Shown here one piece after another: positions 1 to 9,718 of a stretch of DNA of 64,000 bases; position 1 is the first letter of the stretch, and each line of letters begins with the position of its first letter. The position numbers and the translations under genes were made by a program. The stretch comes from Aquimarina sp. BL5 (GTDB taxonomy: Bacteria > Bacteroidota > Bacteroidia > Flavobacteriales > Flavobacteriaceae), in the NCBI RefSeq assembly GCF_003443675.1, contig NZ_CP031963.1, positions 2,379,501-2,443,500 on the forward strand, read 5' to 3'. Below the pieces are notes generated by a model. That model worked only from the letters and a program-made list of their open reading frames with translations, ran no database searches and was not told the origin of the DNA.

Positions 1-511
1 TGACTTTTCCTTCTAATACAATTTCTAAACCGTCTGATAGTGATGATGCAATTAACATCAATGCTGAAATATATTGACTACTTACATTGGCTGCTAATGA
101 AACTCTATTCGATATTGGATCTTTCCCAATAATTTTTATTGGTGGAAATCCTTCTTCTTTTTCGTAGTTAATATCACATCCCAATTGTCTAAGTCCTTCT
201 ACAAGAATTTTAATGGGACGCTCCTGCATTCGATTACTACCCGTTAAAACAGTTTGTCTTCCTTTTTGTACTGCAAAATAAGCAGTAAGAAAACGCATTG
301 CTGTTCCTGCATGGTATATATCCACAAGCTCATCTTTGCTTGCCAATGCAGCCTGCATTAACTGTGAATCATCACTGTTTGATACATTTTCAATTTCTAT
401 CTCGGGATATAGTGACTGCAAGATCAATAACCTATTCGTTTCACTCTTGGATCCAGTGATTTGTAATGTATTGCTTTTAATATTCGAAATGCGTTTTAAT
501 TTCAAATTCAT
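1..511 (-). CDS. aroA: 3-phosphoshikimate 1-carboxyvinyltransferase (EPSP synthase), partial
   Basis: The gene runs leftward and the window edge removes its C-terminal part, so only about 170 codons of a protein usually 400-430 residues long are seen. The enzyme transfers the enolpyruvyl group of PEP to shikimate-3-phosphate in the cytoplasmic shikimate pathway. The visible part has the substrate loop TGSKSETNR at residues 19-27 and HAGTAMRFL at 67-75, which corresponds to the family NAGTAMR loop. Its ATG lies one base after the stop codon of the small membrane protein gene upstream, so it is probably a distal gene of the aromatic operon headed by pheA. The family call is secure; whether the missing part is intact cannot be seen. 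Confidence 0.95.
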   Translation of the reverse strand, partial: MNLKLKRISNIKSNTLQITGSKSETNRLLILQSLYPEIEIENVSNSDDSQLMQAALASKDELVDIYHAGTAMRFLTAYFAVQKGRQTVLTGSNRMQERPIKILVEGLRQLGCDINYEKEEGFPPIKIIGKDPISNRVSLAANVSSQYISALMLIASSLSDGLEIVLEGKV

Positions 512-512
512 T

Positions 513-767
513 TTATTGGTTCGATTTGCGTTTTCTTAATTCAAAATAATACCCTAAAATCATCCCATACGATAGTCCTCCCACAATTCGAGACAATAGA
601 TATCGTACCCAAAAGCCATTATTTATTTTTTCTTCTATAAAAGTATCAAATGCTAAACCTCCATATTCCATAAGATATTGAATAACACTAAACGGTATTA
701 TAAAGATCAGCCCTAAAAAGAGTACCGAAACCCAATATCTTTTCGAAGAAATAATTGATTTAAACAT
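513..767 (-). CDS. small membrane protein, function unknown
   Basis: An 84-residue protein that I do not recognise by function. Two hydrophobic segments are visible, about residues 13-33 and 57-75, so it is probably an inner membrane protein with two helices and a short basic tail (FELRKRKSNQ). Its start codon overlaps the stop codon of the mazG-like gene upstream in a TAATG arrangement, and aroA begins one base after its stop. The tight packing between two enzyme genes argues that it is a real, translationally coupled gene. Confidence 0.7.
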   Translation of the reverse strand: MFKSIISSKRYWVSVLFLGLIFIIPFSVIQYLMEYGGLAFDTFIEEKINNGFWVRYLLSRIVGGLSYGMILGYYFELRKRKSNQ

Positions 768-1093
768 TATTTTAATTTATCATTATTATGATGGCGATCG
801 TGGTCTCTTTTTGTTTTAATATCTAGCTTTTTATCGAATGCTTCCTGAAGATCAATCCCAGTCTGATTAGCAAGACACAAGACCACAAACATCACATCAG
901 CCAACTCTTCACCTAAATCTTTATTCTTATCACTTTCTTTCTCGCTTTGTTCGCCGTATCTACGTGCTATTATTCTAGCCACTTCACCAACTTCTTCTGT
1001 GAGTTGAGCCATATTTGTTAGCTCATTAAAATACCTAACACCATGATTTTTAATCCAATCGTCTACGGCTTTCTGAGCGTTTTGAATATTCAT
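767..1093 (-). CDS. MazG-like nucleotide pyrophosphohydrolase
   Basis: A 108-residue all-alpha NTP pyrophosphatase of the MazG/dUTPase superfamily, the short single-domain type. The metal-binding pattern is visible as EEVGEVAR at about 35-42 and EELADVMFVV at about 63-72 (EExxE followed by ExxD). Members hydrolyse nucleoside triphosphates to monophosphates and pyrophosphate, often for pool cleaning; the exact substrate cannot be read from sequence. It lies one base downstream of a DUF3857 gene and overlaps the next gene by one base, so it belongs to the long aromatic operon, in which a gene of this type commonly sits near dtd and aroA in flavobacteria. Confidence 0.88.
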   Translation of the reverse strand: MNIQNAQKAVDDWIKNHGVRYFNELTNMAQLTEEVGEVARIIARRYGEQSEKESDKNKDLGEELADVMFVVLCLANQTGIDLQEAFDKKLDIKTKRDHDRHHNNDKLK

Positions 1094-1094
1094 C

Positions 1095-3122
1095 TTATAT
1101 TTTTTTAAGAACTACCTGTTCGTTTTCTTTCTGTATAATCTGATTATAAAATTCCTTAATAGCAGGATAATAATCAGCTGGGATAACAGGTGATGTAATG
1201 GTTTCATCTACCACAACCTGTATTATACCATTAGACACAATAGATCTAAATGAAAATTTACCCATATCATCCGGCAATTTAAATGCTGATGTTTTGGGAT
1301 ACTCCACAACTTCATACCCTTCTGGTATTTTAAGGTTCACCATATACTTATTTGAAAAACCATATCCAAAATCTATTGGATATTTTCTATCGTCTGATTT
1401 AAAAACATTTTCTTTATCCCTCAAAAATAACAAAGGAGAAAAGAATATCTCATCATCTATTGCCTCAATTTCATCTTCAATTATAAAATTGAATCTTTCA
1501 TTGATGCCTTTACCATATTCTTTAACACCTTTTATGGTATATTCATCAAGTTCAGTAATTCCATATCTTTTTTCAAAACGTTTTACTTTACTCTCATCAT
1601 CCTTTGTCGCATATACCGCTCTAAAGTTATGAGCTAAATAGTCTCTATGACTAATACTAACCTTCCCTTTTGCTATTCCCTGGTCATCAATCTGGCATTG
1701 CACTTGATATATGTTCGCTGAAGGTTTTGTGGGTCTGAAACTTACCATCTGAGATGTTCCGTTTTTAGCAATTACTCTCCCCATTCCTTTTACAATTCTA
1801 TTTGGCAAAATATTAGGCATTCCATATTTATCTGTAGCATCTAAATAAAAAATACTCCCATCAGAAAGTTTAACTCTGGTGAGCACATAATTAAACCCAT
1901 TTAACGTTGGAAAAAGAGATATCAATCTATCACTAGTACTTGCTATTACAGGATTTGCATCTATCTTAGCATAAGCAAGCATCGAGGTAAGCATTAAATT
2001 AATTTCTGAAGCATTACCGGTACCTTCTTTATATGCTTTTTTAACTCCTTTTCTAGTGTATACACCTCGTTTCTTATTCCAATTCATTTTGCTTTTCACA
2101 AAACTATAAATCAAACTTACCTTTTCCACTTCGCCCGTTGCTCCCTGAATAAGATTATTTACGTCTTCTTTGTAATACGATGTTTTCTTTAATTCATCTC
2201 CAAAACTAGGGCTCTTATAAATCTTTTTAGTCACATCTTCCCAGGTGGTGGATCGATAATCTATCGCTTCATTTGGAAATTTAACAAATGACAATTCATA
2301 ACTTAAAGATGAAATATAATTCTGTGCATTACCAGAATAAGGTTCTTCTTTGAACGCAGGCACATCAGTAGATTCTACGTTATCTACTTTCACTTTGAAA
2401 TCAACAGAATTTTGATAAAAACTTGTACCTCCACCCTGACCATGAGTTGGTCTAGATCTAACCTTATTATTAAAAGTGATCTTATCGTTGGAAGTAGATT
2501 CTTTTAAATTTACAGGTAAATAACCTGTAGAGAATTTTTTGTAACTAAAGTATTCTGGAGATGCTACTTTGACCTCCATTTTTTTAACGGGAATCTTATA
2601 TTGCAAATAAATTCTATCAATAATAGATAAAAAAGGCGAAACAACTCTGTATTTATACTCAATTACAGAACCTTCTTCTATAGAGGGCATCGTAAATTTT
2701 TGTTGATTATAATTTTCAGAAAACTCACTTTTAAAAACACCATCTTTTTTAAGTTTAGTTTCTTTTATTTTACCATCAGCAATTGTAAATGTGGTTCCTT
2801 TTAAACCAGTTACACTTTCCTTATCACTTCCGTTTTTATATAAAAACAATTCTTCTGTAGCATACTCAAATCCATCTTTATTATATAGTTTGATTCTCTT
2901 AAAAACCTCCGTTATTAATTGAAAACCGTCACTTGAATTATATTCTACACTCACTTTCTTGTTTTCATATAATACCGCAGCGTTCGCAGCGCTATCTAAG
3001 GGATATGCTTTTTCTAATAATTCTTCCTTAGATACTTTACCAAATTTATATTCTTGGGCTGACATATGAATAGTCAAAACCATAAACATGATCCCAATTA
3101 TTTTATGTGTTTTTTTCATCAC
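1095..3122 (-). CDS. DUF3857 protein with a degenerate transglutaminase-like domain
   Basis: A 675-residue secreted protein with a signal peptide (residues 1-22, ending HMSAQ). An N-terminal DUF3857 beta domain is followed by a transglutaminase-like domain at about 330-430 and a C-terminal beta region. Compared with the paralog encoded just upstream, the catalytic positions are lost: the active-site region reads GTGNASEINL where the paralog has GYGDCKALTN, and the histidine region reads GFNYVLT where the paralog has GNHVIL; only the aspartate (FYLDAT) remains. It is therefore probably a non-catalytic protein, perhaps binding a peptide or a partner. It lies 13 bases downstream of the active paralog and one base upstream of the mazG-like gene. 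Confidence 0.85.
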   Translation of the reverse strand: MMKKTHKIIGIMFMVLTIHMSAQEYKFGKVSKEELLEKAYPLDSAANAAVLYENKKVSVEYNSSDGFQLITEVFKRIKLYNKDGFEYATEELFLYKNGSDKESVTGLKGTTFTIADGKIKETKLKKDGVFKSEFSENYNQQKFTMPSIEEGSVIEYKYRVVSPFLSIIDRIYLQYKIPVKKMEVKVASPEYFSYKKFSTGYLPVNLKESTSNDKITFNNKVRSRPTHGQGGGTSFYQNSVDFKVKVDNVESTDVPAFKEEPYSGNAQNYISSLSYELSFVKFPNEAIDYRSTTWEDVTKKIYKSPSFGDELKKTSYYKEDVNNLIQGATGEVEKVSLIYSFVKSKMNWNKKRGVYTRKGVKKAYKEGTGNASEINLMLTSMLAYAKIDANPVIASTSDRLISLFPTLNGFNYVLTRVKLSDGSIFYLDATDKYGMPNILPNRIVKGMGRVIAKNGTSQMVSFRPTKPSANIYQVQCQIDDQGIAKGKVSISHRDYLAHNFRAVYATKDDESKVKRFEKRYGITELDEYTIKGVKEYGKGINERFNFIIEDEIEAIDDEIFFSPLLFLRDKENVFKSDDRKYPIDFGYGFSNKYMVNLKIPEGYEVVEYPKTSAFKLPDDMGKFSFRSIVSNGIIQVVVDETITSPVIPADYYPAIKEFYNQIIQKENEQVVLKKI

Positions 3123-3135
3123 TGTTAATCGTTAT

Positions 3136-5052
3136 TTATTGTTGTTTAAGTACTATTTTTGATTTATCTGCGTTACGAATTTTAGACATGAACTGTCTAT
3201 ATTCTTCATATTTTTCTTTTGGATATGAACCATCATTAATTCTTAATGTTCTAGAATACTTCAAAGTAGATTCATCTATTTTTTCGAGACTGTTTTTATA
3301 GATACCAAAAACAGTCTCAAAAACTTTCACTTCTGGAAGTTTGTTAATCGAATAACCTACTGGGATGTTAATTATATATTCATCGGTATCTACATACCCT
3401 CTGGAAATTACTAATGGAGTTTTTCTATCCTTATACTTTGTCATTTTACCATTTAAACGATTAAAAACATTAGGAATCACCAACAATCTACTTCCTGCCT
3501 TTGTCGCATAGTTTCTAGCATTTATTTTTACTTTTTCTTGGTACTTAATATTATCTTTATCATCTTCTAAATCCATAGATAAAATATTAAGATTATTAAT
3601 GTGATCCCAGTACTCCTTAAAATATAGTTTTTGATCTTTAACAGATTCTAACTTTGTCAAATATCTCCAATCGTATTGTAAACCTTTGGCTACAGAAGTT
3701 ACTTCAGCTTCGATAGATGCATCTGGTTGCAATGAAATTGTTGCCATCGTGTGCAACGTATTTTCTTCTGGCATATACTTCTTGGTTCTTTTGATTTCCC
3801 CTCCATCGGGTTTAACAACCAGCACATTCCTATCATCTGTTGTAGAATCATTAAAATCAAATGGCAGTGTCTGACTCGTACATTCTAACCAAATATCTTT
3901 CTCTCCATCAGGAACATTAAGAATCACATGGTTTCCTTCTAAAGAAGCAAATTCAGGATCAATATTCCTCTTATAATCATCTCTCCAAACTACGCAATAG
4001 TAAGATTCTATACCTTGACTATCCAATAGTGCTTTCGTATAATTGGTTAATGCTTTACAGTCTCCATACCCTAATCTATCCACATCACTTGCTAGCATTG
4101 GCATCCATCCACCAATACCTAATTGAATACCAACATATCTAGACTTTTTTTGAACATATTCATATATCCTCTTTGCTTTTTCTCTATTAGTCTTAGCATC
4201 AGACACTAAGGCATCCACTTTACGAATGGTTTCCGTAGAAAGTTCATCTCTCCCTGATACCAAATTATCATACTGCCATTTACCAAAGGATTTCCAATCC
4301 ATTGCAGATCCTTCTACATTAACTAATGAAAAATCTTTTAAAGCTATTTTTGCATTGGGTACTAATTCACGAATAGGAGGTCCTTTTTGTTCCGGTTCGA
4401 TTGCCGCGATTCTAGACAACTTATAAGTCAGTTCCTGATCTCCCCTTTTCACATCTACCGGATACCCATTAAATTGTTTTTCGTTTGTCCTTAATGGTAT
4501 TTTTTTTGGATTAATTACAGTATACTTTGACTCTTCAACACTTAAATATACTCCTCCTATTGGAAACCAAGGTCTAATCCAAGCTGTACTTTTATTCTCA
4601 GTTATACATTCATAAACTAAAGTATAAGGGTATTCTGTTGGCGTATGTTCAAAATAAAGTATACGATTATCATCTATTAAAGATCCACCATCATAAACAC
4701 TCCTATCTTTAAAATCTTTTCTTCTAATTTTTTTAACCTCCTGTCCTAAAGCATTGTAAACAATTGCCTGAACCTTTTTAATTTTGACCTCAGGATCATA
4801 ATACTCACTCAGATCTGCGTAAGGATTTCCATATTTATTCAATACGGTAACGACTCTTTTCGTTTTTACGGTTACAGAATTTATTGAGTTAATAGTAATC
4901 ACAATATCCTCTGATCTCACGATAGCATTGGCATTTTTAGTAAGTACCGAATCAATCAATATGGCTTGCAGACTAAGATCATCTTGAGCATTAACTTTCG
5001 CAGAAACACATAGAAAAACGGCAACCAGAATTAGTTGTACTTTTTTTTGCAT
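3136..5052 (-). CDS. DUF3857 and transglutaminase-like secreted protein
   Basis: A 638-residue protein with a signal peptide (residues 1-22, ending SAKVNAQ). DUF3857 occupies roughly residues 40-230 and a transglutaminase-like cysteine protease fold about 270-400. The catalytic triad looks complete: Cys in RLGYGDCKALT, His in LEGNHVILNV and an acidic residue in IWLECTS. This family is widespread in Bacteroidota as periplasmic or surface proteins of unknown substrate. The gene forms a pair with the next, catalytically degenerate paralog and sits in the aromatic operon between dtd and the mazG-like gene. The domain call is firm; the biological role is unknown. Confidence 0.87.
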   Translation of the reverse strand: MQKKVQLILVAVFLCVSAKVNAQDDLSLQAILIDSVLTKNANAIVRSEDIVITINSINSVTVKTKRVVTVLNKYGNPYADLSEYYDPEVKIKKVQAIVYNALGQEVKKIRRKDFKDRSVYDGGSLIDDNRILYFEHTPTEYPYTLVYECITENKSTAWIRPWFPIGGVYLSVEESKYTVINPKKIPLRTNEKQFNGYPVDVKRGDQELTYKLSRIAAIEPEQKGPPIRELVPNAKIALKDFSLVNVEGSAMDWKSFGKWQYDNLVSGRDELSTETIRKVDALVSDAKTNREKAKRIYEYVQKKSRYVGIQLGIGGWMPMLASDVDRLGYGDCKALTNYTKALLDSQGIESYYCVVWRDDYKRNIDPEFASLEGNHVILNVPDGEKDIWLECTSQTLPFDFNDSTTDDRNVLVVKPDGGEIKRTKKYMPEENTLHTMATISLQPDASIEAEVTSVAKGLQYDWRYLTKLESVKDQKLYFKEYWDHINNLNILSMDLEDDKDNIKYQEKVKINARNYATKAGSRLLVIPNVFNRLNGKMTKYKDRKTPLVISRGYVDTDEYIINIPVGYSINKLPEVKVFETVFGIYKNSLEKIDESTLKYSRTLRINDGSYPKEKYEEYRQFMSKIRNADKSKIVLKQQ

Positions 5053-5077
5053 ATAAAATTTTATTTTGGGGTAGTTA

Positions 5078-5530
5078 TTATTCTCTGTTTTTAGTATCTA
5101 TAATTATGGTTACCGGTCCATCATTAAGAAGGGATACTTTCATATCCGCTCCAAATACACCAGTTCCAATGTTTTTACCTAATTCTAACTCTAGCTGTTT
5201 TACAAAATCTTCATACAGAGGAATTGCAGTTTCTGGTTTAGCGGCCTTGATATAACTTGGTCGGTTTCCTTTACGTGTACTGGCGTGTAATGTAAATTGA
5301 CTTACCACTATGGCTTCACCATTTATATCAAGAAGACTTTTATTCATTATACCATTATCATCTGCAAATATTCTTAATCTACTTATTTTTCCAGACAACC
5401 ATACAATATCTTCTTTAGTGTCTTCTTCTTCGACACCAATCAAGATTAAAAGGCCACAACCTATTTGTGAAATTTTTTCTCCTTCAACCTCAACAGATGC
5501 TTCAGAAACTCTTTGAACAACAGCTCTCAT
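5078..5530 (-). CDS. dtd: D-aminoacyl-tRNA deacylase
   Basis: A 150-residue enzyme of usual length that hydrolyses D-aminoacyl-tRNAs (and mischarged Gly-tRNA-Ala), a cytoplasmic proofreading step. Both family signatures are present: VSQFTLHA at about 78-85 and the cross-subunit Gly-cisPro motif in [11 protein letters not shown] near residues 134-144. The [15 protein letters not shown] start is canonical. It follows rsgA by 53 bases and precedes the DUF3857 pair by 25 bases in the same direction. Its place near aromatic genes is a known flavobacterial arrangement and does not imply a pathway link. Confidence 0.97.
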   Translation of the reverse strand: MRAVVQRVSEASVEVEGEKISQIGCGLLILIGVEEEDTKEDIVWLSGKISRLRIFADDNGIMNKSLLDINGEAIVVSQFTLHASTRKGNRPSYIKAAKPETAIPLYEDFVKQLELELGKNIGTGVFGADMKVSLLNDGPVTIIIDTKNRE

Positions 5531-5583
5531 ATGTATGTGTCTTTTAGAAAGGAAATGTTACCATCTAAATTCAAAAAAAATAA

Positions 5584-6537
5584 TTAATTTTCATTATCGT
5601 AGTGATTTTTCCTATAATGCTCTTCTTCTCCTTCTAAAATCTGCAAATAACTCTTATAACGTGACCAGGCAATTTCTTCGTTATCTAACGCTTCTTTTAC
5701 AGCACATTTTGGTTCGTTTATATGGAGACAGTTATTAAACTTACATTGTTGTTTAAGTTCAAAAAACTCAGGAAAATAATCACCAACCTCTTCTTTATCC
5801 ATATCCACGATTCCAAAACCTTTAATACCAGGAGTATCAATAATTTTAGCATCAAAACTAAGGTCGTACATTTCTGCAAAAGTAGTGGTATGTTGACCTT
5901 GCTGATGTTGATCACTAATCTCAGCTGTTTTTAAAGACAAATTAGGTTCAATCAAATTTACTAGTGTAGATTTACCTACACCACTATGTCCAGAAAACAT
6001 ACTAACCTTTCCTTCCATCAGTGTTTTTACCTTATCAATATTCTTACCTGTTTTTGCCGAAATCCCAATACATTCATAGCCTATTTCTCTGTATAAAGCT
6101 GCTAAATATTTTATTTCGAGAAGTTCATCCTCATCATACGTATCTATTTTATTAAATAATAATACCGCTTTAATATCATAGGCTTCTGCAGTTACTAAAA
6201 AACGATCTATAAACGCAGTAAACGTAGGAGGATTATTAAGCGTAACTAATAAAAAAACCACATCAATGTTTGCCGCAATGATGTGGGTTTGTTTTGAGAG
6301 ATTAACAGATTTTCGGATAATATAATTCTGTCGCTCCCGAATATTTTCAATCACACCGGTTTCCGTATCATTATCGGTCTCCAACTTAAAATCTACTCTA
6401 TCACCAACGGATACAGGATTGGTACTTTTAATACCTTTAATTCTAAATTTACCTTTAATACGGCATTCATACACCTTACCATTATCTGCTTTAACGGTAT
6501 ACCAACTTCCGGTAGATTTATATACAGTACCTGTCAT
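5584..6537 (-). CDS. rsgA: ribosome small subunit-dependent GTPase A
   Basis: A 317-residue circularly permuted GTPase that helps mature the 30S subunit. An N-terminal OB-fold (about 1-70) is followed by the permuted G domain with NKID (G4), the P-loop GHSGVGKSTL (about 181-190) and DTPGIKGFG (G3), then the zinc-binding cysteine cluster (CKFNNCLH...C) near residues 263-277. Length and domain order are normal. It lies 50 bases downstream of the DAHP synthase/chorismate mutase gene. The sequence just before the ATG, CATCTTTG followed by five bases, is one mismatch from the Bacteroidota -7 box, so an internal promoter with almost no leader is possible. Confidence 0.97.
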   Translation of the reverse strand: MTGTVYKSTGSWYTVKADNGKVYECRIKGKFRIKGIKSTNPVSVGDRVDFKLETDNDTETGVIENIRERQNYIIRKSVNLSKQTHIIAANIDVVFLLVTLNNPPTFTAFIDRFLVTAEAYDIKAVLLFNKIDTYDEDELLEIKYLAALYREIGYECIGISAKTGKNIDKVKTLMEGKVSMFSGHSGVGKSTLVNLIEPNLSLKTAEISDQHQQGQHTTTFAEMYDLSFDAKIIDTPGIKGFGIVDMDKEEVGDYFPEFFELKQQCKFNNCLHINEPKCAVKEALDNEEIAWSRYKSYLQILEGEEEHYRKNHYDNEN

Positions 6538-6587
6538 AATCGCAAAGATGCGAATAAATCTCTATATCAAATAGCTATTATACATTT

Positions 6588-7670
6588 TTAAGATCTAGCA
6601 ACTTTTTCTTGATGATTGATTGATTCTTGATGAATCGCTTTATATATCCTTAGAATAAACTCTTCACTTAATCCTTTTTCTTCTCCTTCCAGAATCATTT
6701 TCCCTAGAATTTCATTCCAACGTTTGGACTGTAATATAGCTACATTTTGTTTTGCTTTAGCTTTACCAATCTCATCTGAAATTTTCATTCTTTTAGATAA
6801 AACATCTAATAATTGATTGTCTGCAACATCAATTTTTGCGCGTAATTCATTTAAGGTTTTCTGGTATGCCTCATCTACGCCAACTTCTTTACGGATTTTT
6901 AAATCTTTCATATGCTGAATTAAAGTATCTGGTGTAATTTGCTGTGCAGCATCACTCCAAGCATTATCCGGATCATAATGTGTTTCTACAATTAATCCAT
7001 CAAAATTAAGATCCAAAGCGGTTTGTGATAAATCAAAGATCAAATCTCTTCTTCCTGCGATGTGTGATGGGTCCAAAATCAACGGTAGATCTGGAAAACG
7101 ATTTTGCAAATCGATAGGTATTTGCCATTCTGGAATGTTACGATATTTTGTTTTTTCATAGGTTGAAAAACCTCTATGAATCACTCCTAAGTTTTTAACA
7201 TCACACGTATAAAAACGCTCCACAGCTCCTAACCAAAGTGATAAATCTGGATTTATAGGGTTCTTGATCAAAACTGGATTATCGATTCCTCTACATGCCT
7301 CTGCAATATCCTGCACAATAAAAGGAGAAACTGTACTTCTTGCTCCTATCCATAATACATCTACCCCATGTTCTAAAGCTAACTCTACGTGATGCGGATT
7401 CGCAACTTCTGTTGCGATTTTCATTCCTGTTTCTTCTTTGGCACGTTGCAGCCATTTTAATCCTAAAGCTCCGACTCCTTCAAAATTACCTGGCCTTGTT
7501 CTTGGTTTCCATATTCCCGCACGCAAAACAGTAGCATCCGACTCCTTAAGTTGATGCGCAATTTTAACTACTTGATCTTCTGTCTCTGCACTACAAGGAC
7601 CTCCTATTACTAAAGGGTGATCTAAATTATATTCGTCTAACCAGTTTCTAAGTTCTTTCTTATTCTCCAT
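6588..7670 (-). CDS. bifunctional 3-deoxy-7-phosphoheptulonate synthase / chorismate mutase type II
   Basis: A 360-residue fusion. Residues about 1-255 are a DAHP synthase of the KDO8P-synthase-like type (VIGGPCSAETEDQVV near the start, LRAGIWKPRTRPGNFEG, LILDPSHIAGRRDL, VETHYDPDNAWSDA), which condenses PEP and erythrose-4-phosphate. Residues about 270-355 are an AroQ-type chorismate mutase (LRAKIDVADNQLLDVLSKR, QSKRW). One protein thus catalyses the first step of the shikimate pathway and the branch to prephenate, which suits its position behind pheA, the aminotransferase and tyrA. This fusion is typical of Bacteroidota. Control by the leader attenuator upstream of pheA is likely. Confidence 0.96.
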   Translation of the reverse strand: MENKKELRNWLDEYNLDHPLVIGGPCSAETEDQVVKIAHQLKESDATVLRAGIWKPRTRPGNFEGVGALGLKWLQRAKEETGMKIATEVANPHHVELALEHGVDVLWIGARSTVSPFIVQDIAEACRGIDNPVLIKNPINPDLSLWLGAVERFYTCDVKNLGVIHRGFSTYEKTKYRNIPEWQIPIDLQNRFPDLPLILDPSHIAGRRDLIFDLSQTALDLNFDGLIVETHYDPDNAWSDAAQQITPDTLIQHMKDLKIRKEVGVDEAYQKTLNELRAKIDVADNQLLDVLSKRMKISDEIGKAKAKQNVAILQSKRWNEILGKMILEGEEKGLSEEFILRIYKAIHQESINHQEKVARS

Positions 7671-7715
7671 CTCTATTTTTTATTCTCTATTAGTATTTTA
7701 TTTTATGTGGTTATT

Positions 7716-8564
7716 TTATGATATTCCTTTTAAGATTGTTTTTATGTGATTTGTGTCTTCCATTTCTTTATAAATTTCAACGAAATTATCCTCTTCCATG
7801 AGTTCTTTAAATTGAGTAAGATTCGCTATATATTCATTTAAAGTCTCAATTACATTTTCTTTATTATGCTTAAAAATTGGCGCCCACATTTCTGGAGAAC
7901 TCTTTGCCAATCGAACGGTCGAAGCAAATCCACTGCCAGCCATATCAAAAATATCTCTTTCGTTCTTTTCTTTTTCGATTACAGTTTTTCCTAACATAAA
8001 CGAACTGATGTGTGACAAATGCGAAACGTATGCGATATGTTTATCATGTGATGCAGGATCCATATATCGAATTCGCATTCCTAACCTAGTAAAAATCTCC
8101 ATTCCTCGTTCCTGTAATTTAAATGCGGTTTTTTCTACTTCGCATATGATATTGGTCTTACCGCGATACAGATTAGCAATAGCTGCTTGCGGTCCAGAAA
8201 ATTCAGTACCGGCAATCGGGTGAGCCGCTAAATAATTTCTTCGTTTAGGGTGATCACTCACAGAGTTACATAATTTCATTTTGGTAGATCCTACATCAAA
8301 CACCAGGCATTCATCATTTATCTTATCCAAAATCTCTGGTAAAATTTTTACTGTAACATCTACAGGAATTGATGTAATCACTATATCCGCTTGATCTAAC
8401 GCTGAAAAATTTGATTTTTCATCTATAAGACCTAAAGAAATAGCTTTATCAAGATTCTCTTCATTTTTATCAATACCGTAAATCTCTGCTTCATTAAATG
8501 CTGCTTTGATATCAATCGCAAATGACCCTCCGATTAATCCTATACCAATGACGAATACTTTCAT
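7716..8564 (-). CDS. tyrA: prephenate dehydrogenase
   Basis: A 282-residue NAD(P)-dependent enzyme that oxidatively decarboxylates prephenate to 4-hydroxyphenylpyruvate for tyrosine synthesis. The Rossmann motif GIGLIGGS is at residues 7-14, followed by an acidic residue in YGIDKN. The catalytic and substrate region HPIAGTEFSGP is at about 116-126, and SHLSHISSFML is present in the helical C-terminal domain. No ACT domain is visible. Its ATG overlaps the stop codon of the upstream aminotransferase by four bases, indicating translational coupling. DAHP synthase/chorismate mutase follows after 45 bases. Confidence 0.95.
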   Translation of the reverse strand: MKVFVIGIGLIGGSFAIDIKAAFNEAEIYGIDKNEENLDKAISLGLIDEKSNFSALDQADIVITSIPVDVTVKILPEILDKINDECLVFDVGSTKMKLCNSVSDHPKRRNYLAAHPIAGTEFSGPQAAIANLYRGKTNIICEVEKTAFKLQERGMEIFTRLGMRIRYMDPASHDKHIAYVSHLSHISSFMLGKTVIEKEKNERDIFDMAGSGFASTVRLAKSSPEMWAPIFKHNKENVIETLNEYIANLTQFKELMEEDNFVEIYKEMEDTNHIKTILKGIS

Positions 8565-9718
8565 GCTTCTACTTGTAATCTTTTTATCGCTTCTTTTATA
8601 TTTTCCTTAGTTACACATAACGAAAAACGAATATATCCTTCTCCATTACTTCCGAAAATATCACCTGGAGTAATAAATACGCTATTCTGATGTAATATAG
8701 TATCAATAAACTCCATTGCATTTACTCCGCTGGGTAATTTTGCCCAAACAAACATTCCTGTTGCTGTTTTATCGTAAGTACAACCTAGAACCGAAGCCAG
8801 TTCCCAAATCAATTCTCTTCTTTCTCTATAGATAGTGTTCATTTCTGAATACCAACTATCCGAAATATTCAATGCTGCAATAGCTCCTTTTTGAATACCC
8901 TGGAACATTCCACTATCCATATTACTTTTTACCTTAAGAATAGCTTCTATTTTATCTTTGCTTCCGCTCACCATTCCTACTCGCCATCCAGCCATATTAA
9001 ACGTCTTACTCAATGAGTTTAACTCTAGCGCCACTTCTTTAGATCCATCAATTGACAGGATACTTAACGGACTATCGTTTAGGATAAAGCTATATGGATT
9101 GTCTTTTACCAATAAAATATTATGCTCTTTGGCAAAGGCAATAAGTTTCTTAAATAAATTGACATTCCCGTTGGCACCGGTAGGCATATGCGGATAATTA
9201 ATCCACATAATTTTTACTTTACTTAAGTCTTTTCTCGATAAAGCATCAAAATCAGGTTCCCATCCATTAGAAGCTACTAAATCATAAAATACAGGTTTAG
9301 CTCCGACCAAATTAGTTACTGAGGTATATGTAGGATATCCAGGATTAGGAACTAATACCTCGTCTCCTTCATTAAGATACGCTAATGATATATGCATAAT
9401 CCCTTCTTTGGATCCCATTAAAGGGAGAATCTCATTTTCGGGATTTAACTTTACTGTATATTTATTATTATAAAAATCTGCGATCGCCTGTCTTAATTCT
9501 GGTATCCCCTGATAACTCTGATATTTATGAGCTCCATCTAAAACTACCGCACTTTGTATCGCTTGCACTACTTCTTTAGGTGGATCCAAATCGGGACTAC
9601 CTATAGCCATATTCAAAATAGGCTTCCCAGAAGCCGCTAAGGCTCTTACTTCTCGCAATTTTTTAGAGAAATAATACTCCTCTACTGTTTCTAACCGTTT
9701 TGCCGTCTGAATGCTCAT
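8561..9718 (-). CDS. class I/II aminotransferase of the aromatic operon
   Basis: A 385-residue PLP-dependent fold type I aminotransferase. The PLP lysine lies in SLSKTFNMAGWRVG (about residues 233-246), preceded by NPGYPTYTS and the MWINYPHMPTG region, with the arginine that binds the substrate carboxylate in IRFSLC near the C-terminus. It overlaps pheA upstream and tyrA downstream by four bases each. The context makes transamination of phenylpyruvate and 4-hydroxyphenylpyruvate, or of prephenate itself, the likely role. The family also contains aspartate and LL-diaminopimelate aminotransferases, so substrate range is inferred from the operon. Confidence 0.9.
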   Translation of the reverse strand: MSIQTAKRLETVEEYYFSKKLREVRALAASGKPILNMAIGSPDLDPPKEVVQAIQSAVVLDGAHKYQSYQGIPELRQAIADFYNNKYTVKLNPENEILPLMGSKEGIMHISLAYLNEGDEVLVPNPGYPTYTSVTNLVGAKPVFYDLVASNGWEPDFDALSRKDLSKVKIMWINYPHMPTGANGNVNLFKKLIAFAKEHNILLVKDNPYSFILNDSPLSILSIDGSKEVALELNSLSKTFNMAGWRVGMVSGSKDKIEAILKVKSNMDSGMFQGIQKGAIAALNISDSWYSEMNTIYRERRELIWELASVLGCTYDKTATGMFVWAKLPSGVNAMEFIDTILHQNSVFITPGDIFGSNGEGYIRFSLCVTKENIKEAIKRLQVEA

